Source: Pseudocolwellia agarivorans (GTDB lineage: Bacteria; Pseudomonadota; Gammaproteobacteria; Enterobacterales; Alteromonadaceae). Taken from it: a stretch of 64,000 nt of DNA. Positions 18,255 to 27,596 of the stretch are shown here, one piece after another; the stretch's first letter is position 1; every line of letters starts with the position of its first letter. The notes beneath the pieces are model-generated. The model was not told where the DNA came from. It saw only the letters and a program-made list of their open reading frames with translations, and searched no databases. The position numbers and the translations under genes were made by a program. The stretch spans positions 62,001-126,000 of the forward strand of contig NZ_MUZU01000004.1 of assembly GCF_002000085.1 (NCBI RefSeq), given 5' to 3'.

Positions 18255-19414
18255 TCCAATTTAAAGCGTTATTAATAAAAGAATTTAAAGAAGCCTTTCG
18301 CGATAAGCGTGCGCTTATGGTTGCCATGACCATGGCTATGCTCGCACCAGTTATGATTTTAGTGTTGTCAAAAACCATGATTAAAGAAATGGTGGCAACA
18401 CCACCTATTTATTTAAATGTAACAGGTGAAAGCTTCGCACCTAAGTTAATTAAACAACTTAAGCAAAATAATATTTACCCATTAAGCGACGTACCTGAAG
18501 ACATCAAAAACCTTTGGACAGAGCGTAATATTGAACTCATTATTCCAGAAAATTTTGCTGAATATATGGAAGAAGGGCGGGTTATTACCATCAATTTACG
18601 TGCTGATTTTAGTGAAAAAGCATTGAATGCACCGATCAGACGAATTAAAAATCAAATTAATCAATATGCACAAAGTATAGGTGCCAAGCGGTTAATTGTT
18701 AGAGGGATAGATCCGCGTATTTTACGGCCAATTCAAATTAACGATCAAGATACCGCACAGCCAAGCAGTAATGCTATGTTTATTTCTTTAATGTTGGGTT
18801 TATACGTATTAATGGCCGCTTTTATGTCGGGGCTTTCGGTCGCAATTGACTCAAGTGCTGGCGAGCGAGAACGTAATGTACTTGAAATGCTACTTTGCCA
18901 ACCGGTAAGTACCTTTAAAATAGTTGCCGCTAAGCTTTGTTGTGCCAGCACCATTTCTATAATTGGTGTTACGTTAACGTTAGTGTTGACCTCTTTTTCA
19001 GTCAGCTTCGTCGATTTAACTAAAATTGGCGCAACGTTTAACCTTGATTTACTCATGGTATTATTTTTAATTTTATTGTTATTACCGATTAGTTTCTTTG
19101 CCTCAGCTTTACAGTTATTTGTTTCCTTTCAAGCGAAAAGTTTTAAAGAAGCGCAATCAACGGTTAGTATGATCATTATGTTGCCCGCGATGATCCCTGT
19201 TGCGCTTATGTTTATTGACGATAAGCCTCAGTGGCTAGATTGGTTACCTGTTTCAGGGCAATCTTTATTAATGGACGATTTATTTAAAGGTATTCCTATT
19301 AACTGGGCAGCCTTTACAGGTACAGCCTTAGTGACTGTTGGATTAACTGCTGCACTAGTGATCATACTTTCGCTGCGATTAAAATCTGAAAAAGTAGTTT
19401 TAGCGCTCAGTTAA
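18251..19414 (+). CDS. NatB-type ABC-2 transporter permease
   Basis: A 387-residue ABC-2 permease. One helix (about 22-42) is followed by a large extracytoplasmic domain (about 45-170), then five or six helices in the C-terminal half (from about 172). The segment SSAGERERNVLEMLLCQPVS is characteristic of NatB/YhaP-type permeases. It is coupled to the ATPase by a 4-bp overlap, and a strong terminator follows 13 bp after the stop, so it closes the three-gene unit. Confidence 0.85.
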   Translation: MIQFKALLIKEFKEAFRDKRALMVAMTMAMLAPVMILVLSKTMIKEMVATPPIYLNVTGESFAPKLIKQLKQNNIYPLSDVPEDIKNLWTERNIELIIPENFAEYMEEGRVITINLRADFSEKALNAPIRRIKNQINQYAQSIGAKRLIVRGIDPRILRPIQINDQDTAQPSSNAMFISLMLGLYVLMAAFMSGLSVAIDSSAGERERNVLEMLLCQPVSTFKIVAAKLCCASTISIIGVTLTLVLTSFSVSFVDLTKIGATFNLDLLMVLFLILLLLPISFFASALQLFVSFQAKSFKEAQSTVSMIIMLPAMIPVALMFIDDKPQWLDWLPVSGQSLLMDDLFKGIPINWAAFTGTALVTVGLTAALVIILSLRLKSEKVVLALS

Positions 19415-19427
19415 TTGTTTTATTGCT

Positions 19428-19467
19428 AAAGAGCTTGTTGAAGTGTTATTTCAACAAGCTCTTTTTT
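19428..19467 (+). terminator. strong rho-independent terminator after ABC exporter operon
   Basis: Perfect 15-bp stem AAAGAGCTTGTTGAA / TTCAACAAGCTCTTT, 7-nt loop and T tail. Confidence 0.92.
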
Positions 19468-19776
19468 GTTGTATTAAGAATAATAAAACAAGTTATTTTT
19501 ATTATGTATGGTATTTCTGTTTATATTGAAATTAAATTCATTGATTTAATCTTTTTATCGTATTATATTTTGTTTTGTTGTGGTTTGTCATTTTGTAGTT
19601 GATATTGAAATCTTCAAGATATATTAGATTACTAAATCGACTAACATTTGTTTGTTTTAGCATGTACAAAATAGCTAGTTTCAGGCAAAATACCGCCCAT
19701 AAAATTTATTGATTTCTTATTGAATTATACCCCACAGCCTACGTAGAGTAATTGGCTGACTACTTGAGGATTTTAC
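19468..19776. other. glyA upstream region
   Basis: No gene. AT-rich leader. A small inverted repeat cagcc / ggctg lies within 50 bp of the start. I looked for a glycine riboswitch and saw none of its conserved blocks. Confidence 0.4.
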
Positions 19777-21033
19777 ATGCTTAAACGTGATATGAATATC
19801 GCAGATTTCGATGCTGAATTGTATGAAGCAATCACTAAAGAAACTGTTCGCCAAGAAGAGCACATCGAGCTTATTGCTTCAGAAAACTACTGTAGCCCTC
19901 GTGTACTTGAAGCTCAAGGTTCACAATTAACGAATAAATATGCTGAAGGTTACCCAGGTAAACGTTATTACGGTGGTTGTGAATACGTAGATGTAGCTGA
20001 GCAATTAGCTATTGATCGCGCTAAAGAACTTTTTGGTGCTACATACGCCAACGTTCAACCACATGCTGGTTCACAAGCAAACGCAGCAGTTTTTCAAGCG
20101 TTAGTTACACCAGGCGGAAAAGTACTAGGTATGAGCTTAGCTCATGGTGGCCATTTAACTCATGGTTCACACGTAAACTTTTCAGGTAAATCTTATGAAG
20201 CGTTTCAATACGGTTTAGATCCAGAAACCGGTGATATTGATTACGTAGAATTAGAGCGTTTAGCGGTAGAACATAAACCAGAAATGATCATTGGTGGTTT
20301 CTCAGCATTTTCAGGTATTGTTGACTGGGCTCGCATGCGTAAAATTGCAGATAAAGTTGGCGCATATTTCTTTGTAGATATGGCTCACGTTGCAGGTTTA
20401 GTAGCTGCTGGTTTATACCCTAACCCAGTTCCACATGCTCATGTAGTTTCAACAACTACACATAAAACATTAGCAGGCCCTCGTGGTGGTTTAATTGTTT
20501 CTGCGTGTGATGATGAAGACATTTACAAAAAATTAAACAGTGCTGTATTCCCTGGTGGCCAAGGTGGTCCTTTAATGCACGTTATTGCCGCAAAAGCAGT
20601 AGCATTTAAAGAAGCTTTACAACCAGAATTTAAAGCGTATCAGCAAGGTGTTTTAGATAACGCTAAAGCTATGGTGTCTGTACTTCAAGACCGTGGTTAC
20701 AAAGTGGTATCAAATAGTACTGAAAACCACTTATTGTTACTTGACCTTATTGATAAAGATATTACCGGTAAAGATGCCGATGCTGCATTAGGTAAAGCGC
20801 ATATCACAGTAAACAAAAACTCAGTACCAAACGACCCACGTTCGCCATTTGTAACTTCAGGTTTACGTTTGGGTACACCAGCGATTACACGTCGTGGTTT
20901 TGGTGTTGAAGAGACTAAAGAATTAACAAGCTGGATTTGTGATATTCTAGACGATATTACTAACGAAGAAACTATTATAGCGGTGCAAGGTAAAGTTAAA
21001 GAGCTTTGTTCACGTTTCCCTGTTTACGGTTAA
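19777..21033 (+). CDS. glyA: serine hydroxymethyltransferase
   Basis: PLP-dependent enzyme interconverting serine and glycine with tetrahydrofolate, the main source of one-carbon units. The 418-residue length matches the bacterial family. Conserved blocks include [14 protein letters not shown], the [15 protein letters not shown] substrate loop, [10 protein letters not shown], and the PLP Lys230 in [11 protein letters not shown]. The start has TTGAGGAT 5-10 nt upstream. It is single, with its own terminator before nrdR. Confidence 0.97.
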   Translation: MLKRDMNIADFDAELYEAITKETVRQEEHIELIASENYCSPRVLEAQGSQLTNKYAEGYPGKRYYGGCEYVDVAEQLAIDRAKELFGATYANVQPHAGSQANAAVFQALVTPGGKVLGMSLAHGGHLTHGSHVNFSGKSYEAFQYGLDPETGDIDYVELERLAVEHKPEMIIGGFSAFSGIVDWARMRKIADKVGAYFFVDMAHVAGLVAAGLYPNPVPHAHVVSTTTHKTLAGPRGGLIVSACDDEDIYKKLNSAVFPGGQGGPLMHVIAAKAVAFKEALQPEFKAYQQGVLDNAKAMVSVLQDRGYKVVSNSTENHLLLLDLIDKDITGKDADAALGKAHITVNKNSVPNDPRSPFVTSGLRLGTPAITRRGFGVEETKELTSWICDILDDITNEETIIAVQGKVKELCSRFPVYG

Positions 21034-21098
21034 TTTGTAAGTTTCTCAGTTTAGCTTTAATTTTTTCAAACACTAGTTTGACTTATTAATATCGCATA

Positions 21099-21127
21099 GA
21101 ATGGCCGCATTAGCGGCCATTTTTATT
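21099..21127 (+). terminator. rho-independent terminator after glyA
   Basis: Stem AATGGCCGC / GCGGCCATT with ATTA loop and T-rich tail, ending 31 bp before nrdR. Confidence 0.88.
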
Positions 21128-21157
21128 TATGCTCAAACAGGGTTGTAGGATCTTATT

Positions 21158-21619
21158 ATGTTTTGTCCTTTTTGTTCTGAAACAGATACTAAAGTGATTG
21201 ACTCAAGATTAGTTGCTGACGGTCATCAAGTCAGAAGAAGACGCGAGTGTTTAGCATGTCGTGAACGTTACACTACGTTTGAAACCGCCGAACTCGTTAT
21301 GCCTAAAATTATTAAGCGTGATGGTTCAAGAGAACCCTTTAATGAAGACAAAATGCGTAATGGTTTAGTTAGAGCATTAGAAAAAAGGCCAGTTAGCGTT
21401 GAAAATGTTGAGCTTGCTATCAATAGAGTTAAATCGACATTACGCGCGACAGGCGAGCGTGAAGTATCAAGCGAAATGTTAGGTAATACTATTATGGAAC
21501 AATTAAAAGAGCTTGATAAAGTCGCCTATGTTCGATTTGCTTCAGTGTACCGTTCTTTTGAAGACATCAAAGAATTTGGTGAGGAGATTGCCCGTTTGGG
21601 TAATGAAATAATTAAATAA
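21158..21619 (+). CDS. nrdR: transcriptional repressor NrdR
   Basis: NrdR (153 residues) senses (d)ATP and represses ribonucleotide reductase genes. The zinc ribbon has Cys3, Cys6, Cys31 and Cys34 with the RRRREC basic stretch. An ATP-cone domain follows (about 45-140) with [14 protein letters not shown] and [11 protein letters not shown]. It is 3 bp upstream of ribD, the standard gammaproteobacterial linkage of nrdR with the riboflavin genes. Confidence 0.97.
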   Translation: MFCPFCSETDTKVIDSRLVADGHQVRRRRECLACRERYTTFETAELVMPKIIKRDGSREPFNEDKMRNGLVRALEKRPVSVENVELAINRVKSTLRATGEREVSSEMLGNTIMEQLKELDKVAYVRFASVYRSFEDIKEFGEEIARLGNEIIK

Positions 21620-21622
21620 CGT

Positions 21623-22759
21623 ATGACTTCATTTTCAAGCCAAGATCATCAATATATGCAGCGAGCATTATCGCTAGCTAAGCGCGCTCACTATACTACC
21701 TCGCCTAACCCCAGAGTAGGTTGTGTATTGGTAAAAAACAATGAAATTATAGGCGAAGGTTATCATGTTAAAGCAGGCTTTGGGCATGCTGAAGTTAACG
21801 CACTTAAACAAGCTGGCAGTTTAGCTAAAGGTGCTACAGCTTATGTAACACTTGAACCTTGTAGCCATTATGGTCGAACGCCACCTTGCGCTGAAGGATT
21901 AATTAAAGCTGGCGTAAAACATGTAATAGCTGCCATGGTAGACCCTAACCCTCAAGTGTCGGGCAATGGTCTTAAAATGCTTGAGGCGGCAGGTATTACG
22001 ACGCAACATGGTTTATTAGAACAAGAAGCAAAAGCGTTAAATATTGGCTTTATTCAGTTAATGACCACTAAGCTGCCTTATGTTCGCTGTAAATTAGCGG
22101 CGAGTATCGATGGCAAAACAGCCATGGCAAGTGGTGAAAGTAAATGGATAACATCACCTGAAGCCAGACAAAACGTACAGCGCTTACGTGCACAAAGTTG
22201 TGCGGTTATTTCCGGTGCTGATTCTGTATTATTTGATAATGCAAAAATGAATGTTCGCTGGAATGAGCTCGGCGAGCTAAAAAATACCTATAACGAAGAT
22301 ACTTTACGACAACCCATTCGGGTTATTATTGACTCTCAAAATAGATTGTCGCCAGAATTAGATCTTTTTAAAACAGAATCTCCTGTAATTATATTTACTC
22401 ATAACATTGAAAATAGCCACAAGTGGCCATATTTTGTAGAACATATAAGCGTTCCTTATGCGCAAGGTTTAACGTCAAATAAGTTAGATCTTAAAGCCGT
22501 TTTATCTATTTTAGGTGAACGTGGCTTTAATGATGTACTTATTGAATCTGGTGCTAAATTAACAGGGGCTTTTGTTGAGCAGAATTTAGTGGATGAACTT
22601 ATTCTTTTTCAAGCGCCTAAATTGATGGGAGCAGACGGTAAAAGCCTGCTGAATATGCCTCACATTGAAACTTTGTCGCAAGCGAAACAGCTAATGTTTT
22701 CAGATATACGTATGGTGGGAAAAGATATACGTATAACAGCAAAAATAGCTAAAAATTAA
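21623..22759 (+). CDS. ribD: riboflavin deaminase/reductase RibD
   Basis: Bifunctional enzyme of riboflavin synthesis: it deaminates and then reduces the pyrimidine formed from GTP. The N-terminal deaminase (about 1-145) has the zinc motifs HAEVNAL and PCSHYGRTPPC. The C-terminal reductase (about 150-370) has KLAASIDGKTA and the NADPH-binding FNDVLIESGAKLTGAF region. Normal length at 378 residues. It lies 3 bp after nrdR and 42 bp before ribE in one operon. Confidence 0.96.
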   Translation: MTSFSSQDHQYMQRALSLAKRAHYTTSPNPRVGCVLVKNNEIIGEGYHVKAGFGHAEVNALKQAGSLAKGATAYVTLEPCSHYGRTPPCAEGLIKAGVKHVIAAMVDPNPQVSGNGLKMLEAAGITTQHGLLEQEAKALNIGFIQLMTTKLPYVRCKLAASIDGKTAMASGESKWITSPEARQNVQRLRAQSCAVISGADSVLFDNAKMNVRWNELGELKNTYNEDTLRQPIRVIIDSQNRLSPELDLFKTESPVIIFTHNIENSHKWPYFVEHISVPYAQGLTSNKLDLKAVLSILGERGFNDVLIESGAKLTGAFVEQNLVDELILFQAPKLMGADGKSLLNMPHIETLSQAKQLMFSDIRMVGKDIRITAKIAKN

Positions 22760-22801
22760 CTTAATAATCAATTTAACTATAAAAACTAACAAGAGTTATT
22801 C

Positions 22802-23461
22802 ATGTTTACAGGAATTATAGAAGCCGTAGGCCAAATAGGTACTATTCAAATTAATGCTCAAGGTGCGCGTATTACGGTGTTAACCGGACAGCTTGATATG
22901 CACGATGTAAAATTAGGTGACTCAATCGCCACTAATGGCATTTGTTTAACGGTTGTTGATTTTAGCACAAACACCTTTAGTGCTGATGTTTCTAACGAAA
23001 CCTTAGCGCGTACCGGCTTTGCTCATTATAAAAGTGGGCAAAAGGTTAACTTAGAAAAAGCTATGTTACCTACTACACGTTTTGGTGGGCATATGGTTTC
23101 AGGGCATGTTGATGCTTTGTCTGAAATAGTAGCAGTTGAACATGATGGTAATAGCATTCATTATTGGGTATCAATGCCTAATGATTTAGCCGGATATATT
23201 GCTGAAAAAGGTTCTGTAACTATTGACGGCACAAGCTTAACGGTAAATAGTTTATCGGAAAATAAATTTAGATTAACTATCGTGCCGCATACTACTGAAC
23301 AAACAATTATTAGCAGTTATCAAGTGGGCTCTAAAGTCAATTTAGAAGTTGATTTGATAGCACGTTATATAGAAAGATTATTGACACACAAAACAGCTGA
23401 AAATAAACAACAATCAGGTGTTACGCATGAACTATTAGCACGCAATGGTTTTATCAAATAA
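22802..23461 (+). CDS. ribE: riboflavin synthase alpha subunit
   Basis: Makes riboflavin and a pyrimidinedione from two molecules of dimethylribityllumazine. The 219 residues form two repeated lumazine-binding barrels: the first opens with [12 protein letters not shown] and contains [13 protein letters not shown], the second contains [13 protein letters not shown]. The C-terminal helix needed for trimer formation is present. It lies within nrdR-ribD-ribE-ribBX. Confidence 0.96.
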   Translation: MFTGIIEAVGQIGTIQINAQGARITVLTGQLDMHDVKLGDSIATNGICLTVVDFSTNTFSADVSNETLARTGFAHYKSGQKVNLEKAMLPTTRFGGHMVSGHVDALSEIVAVEHDGNSIHYWVSMPNDLAGYIAEKGSVTIDGTSLTVNSLSENKFRLTIVPHTTEQTIISSYQVGSKVNLEVDLIARYIERLLTHKTAENKQQSGVTHELLARNGFIK

Positions 23462-23471
23462 AGAGGTAGAT

Positions 23472-24581
23472 ATGAAATTAAATACCCCACAAGAGATTAT
23501 CGATGATATAGCTCAGGGTAAAATGGTTATTTTAATGGATGATGAAGACCGTGAAAATGAAGGTGACTTCATTATGGCTGCTGAAAAAGTAACACCTGAA
23601 GCAATCAATTTCATGGCAACTCATGGACGTGGCTTGATCTGTATGCCTATGTCTGTAGAGAAGTGTAAACAGTTGAAGTTGCCGTTAATGGTAGATAACA
23701 ACAATGCTCAATTTAGCACAAACTTTACCGTATCGATTGAAGCTGCTGAAGGGGTAACTACGGGGATTTCTGCTGCTGATAGAGCTACAACCGTATTAGC
23801 GGCTGTAGGGCCTAATGCGAGTCATTTGAGTATTGTTCAACCTGGGCATATTTTCCCATTAATGGCGAAAGACGGTGGCGTTCTAAATAGAGCAGGCCAT
23901 ACTGAAGCTGCTGTTGATCTATCTCGATTAGCTGGGTTAGAAGCTGCATCGGTTATTGTTGAAGTATTAAATGAAGACGGCAGTATGGCTCGTCGTTCAG
24001 ACCTTGAAGTTATTGCTCAAAAGCATGGTATAAAAATGGGTACAATAGCCGATTTAATTGAATACCGTAATGCGAATGAAACAACCATTGAACGAGTTTC
24101 ATCATGTAAATTACCTACAGCGTTTGGTGAATTCGATTTAACTGTATTTAAAGATACAATTGACGGCCAAGCTCACTTTGCCTTAACCAAAGGTGAAATT
24201 AAAGCAGATGAACCTACGCTGGTACGTGTACATCTTGAGAATACATTTAGAGACTTATTATTGAGTGAACGAGAAAGTGTTGCTAAGTGGCCAATAGCTG
24301 ACGCGTTAAAAAGAATAGCAGAAGAAGGCGGTGTTCTTGTCCTGTTAGGTAAACATGAATCTCCAGAGTCGTTAATTGCTCAAGTGCAAAAGTATGCTAA
24401 ACAAGACGCTGGCGAAGTGGTTAAAGATATAGAACGTCATGTAGGATCGCGTAATGTAGGGGTAGGATCGCAGATTTTATCTAATTTAGGTGTTAGTAAA
24501 ATGCGTTTATTAAGCTCGCAAACTAAATACCATTCATTATCAGGGTTTGGTTTAGAAGTTGTTGAATATATTGCTGAGTAA
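23472..24581 (+). CDS. ribB: 3,4-dihydroxy-2-butanone-4-phosphate synthase with degenerate GTP cyclohydrolase II domain
   Basis: The N-terminal DHBP synthase domain (about 1-200) is intact, with [16 protein letters not shown] and the HTEAAVDL block. The C-terminal half resembles GTP cyclohydrolase II, but the CLTGDVLGSLRCDCG-type zinc and catalytic motif is absent; the equivalent region reads [15 protein letters not shown]. Hence only the RibB activity is expected (RibBX type), and a separate ribA must exist elsewhere. I chose the ATG at 23472 because GAGG lies 5 nt upstream; an in-frame start at 23445 lies inside ribE. Confidence 0.9.
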   Translation: MKLNTPQEIIDDIAQGKMVILMDDEDRENEGDFIMAAEKVTPEAINFMATHGRGLICMPMSVEKCKQLKLPLMVDNNNAQFSTNFTVSIEAAEGVTTGISAADRATTVLAAVGPNASHLSIVQPGHIFPLMAKDGGVLNRAGHTEAAVDLSRLAGLEAASVIVEVLNEDGSMARRSDLEVIAQKHGIKMGTIADLIEYRNANETTIERVSSCKLPTAFGEFDLTVFKDTIDGQAHFALTKGEIKADEPTLVRVHLENTFRDLLLSERESVAKWPIADALKRIAEEGGVLVLLGKHESPESLIAQVQKYAKQDAGEVVKDIERHVGSRNVGVGSQILSNLGVSKMRLLSSQTKYHSLSGFGLEVVEYIAE

Positions 24582-24610
24582 GCTTAATAAGTATTAAGTG
24601 ATGTAACTTA

Positions 24611-24637
24611 AAAACGCTACCTCGGTAGCGTTTTTTT
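24611..24637 (+). terminator. rho-independent terminator after riboflavin operon
   Basis: Stem AAAACGCTACC / GGTAGCGTTTT with a 2-nt loop and T7. It ends the operon directly after ribBX, where ribH and nusB often follow in related genomes. Confidence 0.9.
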
Positions 24638-24687
24638 ATTTGTCTCTGTGTAAATTAGAGCATTCAACCATTTAGAAATGACCACGG

Positions 24688-25053
24688 TTATTCCTTACGG
24701 CACTTATAAACATTACCAGATAATGTTACGTTGGTTTGTTGGCTTCCTCCGCCAAAGCCATCGTCATAATGACCTGTTTGACCAGCTCTTTGCGTTAAAA
24801 TATAAATGGTGTCACCACCAAGCATCATGGCTTTATTTTTTAGATCATTACGTGCACCTGTTTCTAAATCAGCATTAGAGGTAAACGATCCTGTAAAAAA
24901 ATCGCCTTGGCTACCTGTAATATCTCCTAAAAATAAACATTCTGGCCCTGGTTCATTATGGGTTAATCTTACATTATTAGCTTCAGGGATTATGGCTGTT
25001 GAAGAGCATGCCGCTAATGTAGTTACAAATATTATGACGAATATAGCTTTCAT
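24688..25053 (-). CDS. DUF4156-like lipoprotein
   Basis: A 121-residue lipoprotein: signal sequence ending in the lipobox LAAC with Cys16, then a compact domain with ECLFLGDITGSQG, an ARNDLKNKAMMLGGDTI block and a second Cys near the C-terminus (YKC). The ND-LKN-A-GG pattern fits the DUF4156/RcsF-like small envelope lipoproteins; function is unknown. It is alone and convergent to the riboflavin operon. Confidence 0.65.
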   Translation of the reverse strand: MKAIFVIIFVTTLAACSSTAIIPEANNVRLTHNEPGPECLFLGDITGSQGDFFTGSFTSNADLETGARNDLKNKAMMLGGDTIYILTQRAGQTGHYDDGFGGGSQQTNVTLSGNVYKCRKE

Positions 25054-25286
25054 TACTAGTTCCTATGAGTGTTTTGATTCGATTATTTTATGGAGTTCGT
25101 TAATTATTAATACTTACAAAGTGTTGTAATAATGTAAGTACAACTTACATGTCACGATCAGTTTTTTACAATTTATGAAATAGTGGCGATTTATCGTTTG
25201 AAAACATTAAAGTAAATTCGTTGTGCATTGAAAATGTTCAGGTTAAGGTAAACTATTCTGACAACAGCCTCGAAAAGGAATCAATT

Positions 25287-25664
25287 ATGATCGATTTTAA
25301 AAATTCATCTGTATTTAAGCTAAAGCGAATTGACAATGAAGATGCGAGAGAAGATTTCCATGCTTTTCTCATTGACGGCGAAACTATTTTTGCTACGTTC
25401 AAAAGTATTCGTGATCAAGTGGTATTTACCAACAAACGTGTAATTTCAGCCAATGTGCAAGGTATTACGGGCTCTAAAGTTGATTATACCTCTCTTCCTT
25501 ACAGCAAAATTAATGCATTCTCTATTGAGACTTCAGGCACGTTAGATTTAGATTGTGAAATACAATTATATATCAGTGAATTAGGGCAAGTTAATTTTGA
25601 AATTAAAGGTAGTTTCGATATTGTTGGTTTTAATCGTTTAATTAGCCAATACGTTCTCGGATAA
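25287..25664 (+). CDS. bacterial PH-domain protein
   Basis: A 125-residue soluble protein matching the bacterial pleckstrin-homology (bPH_1) pattern: GETIFATFKSIRDQVVFTNKRVI followed by YTSLPYSKINAFSIETSG and a final helix. These small cytosolic proteins have no established role. The ATG at 25287 is preferred because AAAAGGA lies 6-7 nt upstream; a longer TTG frame from 25221 has no ribosome site. A terminator follows. Confidence 0.75.
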   Translation: MIDFKNSSVFKLKRIDNEDAREDFHAFLIDGETIFATFKSIRDQVVFTNKRVISANVQGITGSKVDYTSLPYSKINAFSIETSGTLDLDCEIQLYISELGQVNFEIKGSFDIVGFNRLISQYVLG

Positions 25665-25686
25665 CCTTTTTACTCTGCTACTACAA

Positions 25687-25714
25687 TAAAAAAGCTTCTA
25701 GTGAGGCTTTTTTA
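25687..25714 (+). terminator. rho-independent terminator after PH-domain gene
   Basis: A-rich AAAAAAGC stem paired with GCTTTTTT around a loop containing TTCTAGTGAG, ending in a T run. Confidence 0.75.
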
Positions 25715-26411
25715 TGACGTTATATTTATTTTACTTCATCTTACTCTTACTCCTTATCTCTTATTTTCAAGCTTCCTTCTTTTTACAGTAAATCGTGAGA
25801 TTTTAGCCAAGAAACCTCTTTTTATGAAAATGAATGTCAATGTTATAATGTTTTTAATGTATTGATTTATCTTGTTTTTATTTCTGCTAACCCTCTTTTT
25901 TATAAATCCACACATTACAAAAGCCATTATCTAGAGCTAGAGTTAAATATTATTGGTAATGTATTTTTTATAGGTAAACTTCATTGGTATTACAATTAAG
26001 GTTAAATTGGTTGACACTTATTTTATTGTTGGTTAGTATTGTTTGGCTGGTAATATCTTTTGTAAAACTGAATAACATTTAAGATAAAAATTTTAAAGTG
26101 TTTAGTAGGGCTAATAAATAAATGTATATATGTTTTTATTTAGCTTTATGGTCAGTTAGGTTAAGAACAAAATTAGTATTTGTACTCAAAACTTATTAAA
26201 TCTGGATTTATAGCGGAATCTTACATGTACTTTTATAAATGGTGCTTCCCTATAAAACTGATTCACAAAGCATTAGTGCAATGGGTTATTTATTCAGACA
26301 TTAATCTGAGTTTTAAGTGAATTTTTTCTTTTATAAAGAAAATAGTACGTCCACGAGGCGTTAGCGATTTTAGACTCAGGCAAACAACACCAATATATTT
26401 AGGAGTTAGAT
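25715..26411. other. long dehR upstream region
   Basis: About 700 bp, AT-rich, no gene seen. It contains a regulated-promoter candidate at 25984-26038, which leaves an untranslated leader of about 360 nt before dehR. I found no recognisable riboswitch in that leader. Confidence 0.5.
25984..26038 (+). promoter_or_regulatory. dehR promoter with GntR-operator-like site
   Basis: Operator-like TTGGTATTACAA (25984-25995), then TTGACA (26011-26016), a 16-nt spacer and TTAGTA (26033-26038). The bases around the boxes (AAATTGGTTGACA ... TTGTTGGTTAG) match the promoters of both TonB receptors. The palindrome is one helical turn farther upstream than in those two. Confidence 0.55.
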
Positions 26412-27296
26412 ATGACAAAACCTATCATAGGTTTCATCGGCCTTGGCCTAATGGGCGGCAACATGGTTGAAAACCTACAAAAACGTGGTTTTCAAGTAAA
26501 CGTAATGGATCTTAATAAAGATGCTGTTACAAAGGTAATTGCTCGTGGTAATGCGACTGAAGTTACTTCAGGTAAAGAATTAGCAGAGAAAAGTGACATT
26601 GTTATGCTTGCGCTTACTACTTCAAAAGTCGTTGAGATGGTTGTCTACGGCGATAATGGTGTATTAGCGGGCATGTCAGAAGGTTCTGTATTAATAGACT
26701 TCGGCACTTCTATCCCGGCTTCTACACGTAAAATTGGTGCAGACCTTGCGGCTAAAGGTGCAGGAATGATTGATGCGCCACTAGGGCGTACTCCGGCTCA
26801 TGCTAAAGATGGTTTACTTAACATTATGGCTGCTGGCGATATAGAAACTTTCAATAAAGTTAAACCAGTATTAGAGCAACAAGGCGAAAACGTATTTTAT
26901 CTTGGCGCACTAGGTTCAGGTCATACAACTAAGTTAATCAATAATTTTATCGGTATGACTACTGTTACAGCTATGTCGCAAGCGTTTGCTATTGCAAAAG
27001 CTGCGGGTGTAGACGGACAACAGTTGTTTGACATTATGTCAGCAGGTCCATCTAATTCTCCATTTATGGAATTTACAAAAACCTATGCTGTAGATGGCGA
27101 AGAGAAATTAGGTTTCTCTGTTGCTAATGCTAATAAAGATCTTGGTTACTTCAACCAAATGGTTTCAGATTTAGGTGGTGAGTCTTTAATTGCTCAAGGT
27201 ACTTCTGCTAACTTACAAGCAGCAGTTGATGCTGGTTTAGGTCAAAATGATGTTCCTGTGATTTTTGATTACTTCAATACAAAGTTAGCTAAGTAA
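26412..27296 (+). CDS. dehR: DEH reductase of the beta-hydroxyacid dehydrogenase family
   Basis: NAD(P)-dependent dehydrogenase of the 6-phosphogluconate dehydrogenase/HIBADH superfamily (294 residues). The Rossmann motif GFIGLGLMGGNM lies at residues 8-19, followed by the substrate loop DAPLGRTPAHAKDG and catalytic Lys in GSGHTTKLINNFIG. In marine alginate loci this relative reduces 4-deoxy-L-erythro-5-hexoseulose uronate (DEH), the lyase monomer, to 2-keto-3-deoxygluconate. That role is inferred from the neighbouring PL6, PL17, kdgF and kdgK genes; the fold alone would also fit tartronate semialdehyde reductase. AGGAG precedes the ATG by 7 nt. Confidence 0.85.
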   Translation: MTKPIIGFIGLGLMGGNMVENLQKRGFQVNVMDLNKDAVTKVIARGNATEVTSGKELAEKSDIVMLALTTSKVVEMVVYGDNGVLAGMSEGSVLIDFGTSIPASTRKIGADLAAKGAGMIDAPLGRTPAHAKDGLLNIMAAGDIETFNKVKPVLEQQGENVFYLGALGSGHTTKLINNFIGMTTVTAMSQAFAIAKAAGVDGQQLFDIMSAGPSNSPFMEFTKTYAVDGEEKLGFSVANANKDLGYFNQMVSDLGGESLIAQGTSANLQAAVDAGLGQNDVPVIFDYFNTKLAK

Positions 27297-27368
27297 CCCT
27301 AACTGGGCTTATTTATATTTTATTTATAAATAAGCCGATTACAAATTCATTATTCCGAGTTTGGGTTA
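27294..27368. repeat. small inverted-repeat element abutting dehR
   Basis: Ends taaccctaactggg (27294-27307) and ccgagtttgggtta (27355-27368) are inverted repeats with 12 of 14 matching. A second pair, ggcttatttat / ataaataagcc (27306-27316 and 27326-27336), is nested inside. The right end with its flank (attcatta) resembles the end of the element at 40934-41166. The left end includes the dehR stop codon. Confidence 0.45.
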
Positions 27369-27457
27369 AGTAAGAAAAATCCCGTTGATCTTAATATCCT
27401 TTTATTCATGAAATGGGTATAGCGGGTAATATTCTACAATACATTATAGTGCTCGTT

Positions 27458-27482
27458 GGCCTCTTTTTGAGGCCTTTTTTTT
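27458..27482 (+). terminator. rho-independent terminator downstream of dehR
   Basis: GGCCTC, five T loop, GAGGCC, then T8. Confidence 0.88.
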
Positions 27483-27596
27483 GGGAGTTAAAAATAGACT
27501 ATTATGAGCTTTGAAAGTAGGTGTTTGAGCACGAATATGAGATTGATAAATGATTAATTTATCTAGATGGATTTAATTAAATTGTTGATTGTATAA

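Noticed and set aside
19468-19776. Possible glycine riboswitch before glyA
   Set aside because: None of the conserved glycine aptamer blocks is visible; only a short inverted repeat is present.
25221-25286. TTG-started extension of the PH-domain gene
   Set aside because: No ribosome site, while the ATG at 25287 has AAAAGGA at good spacing and matches the domain start.
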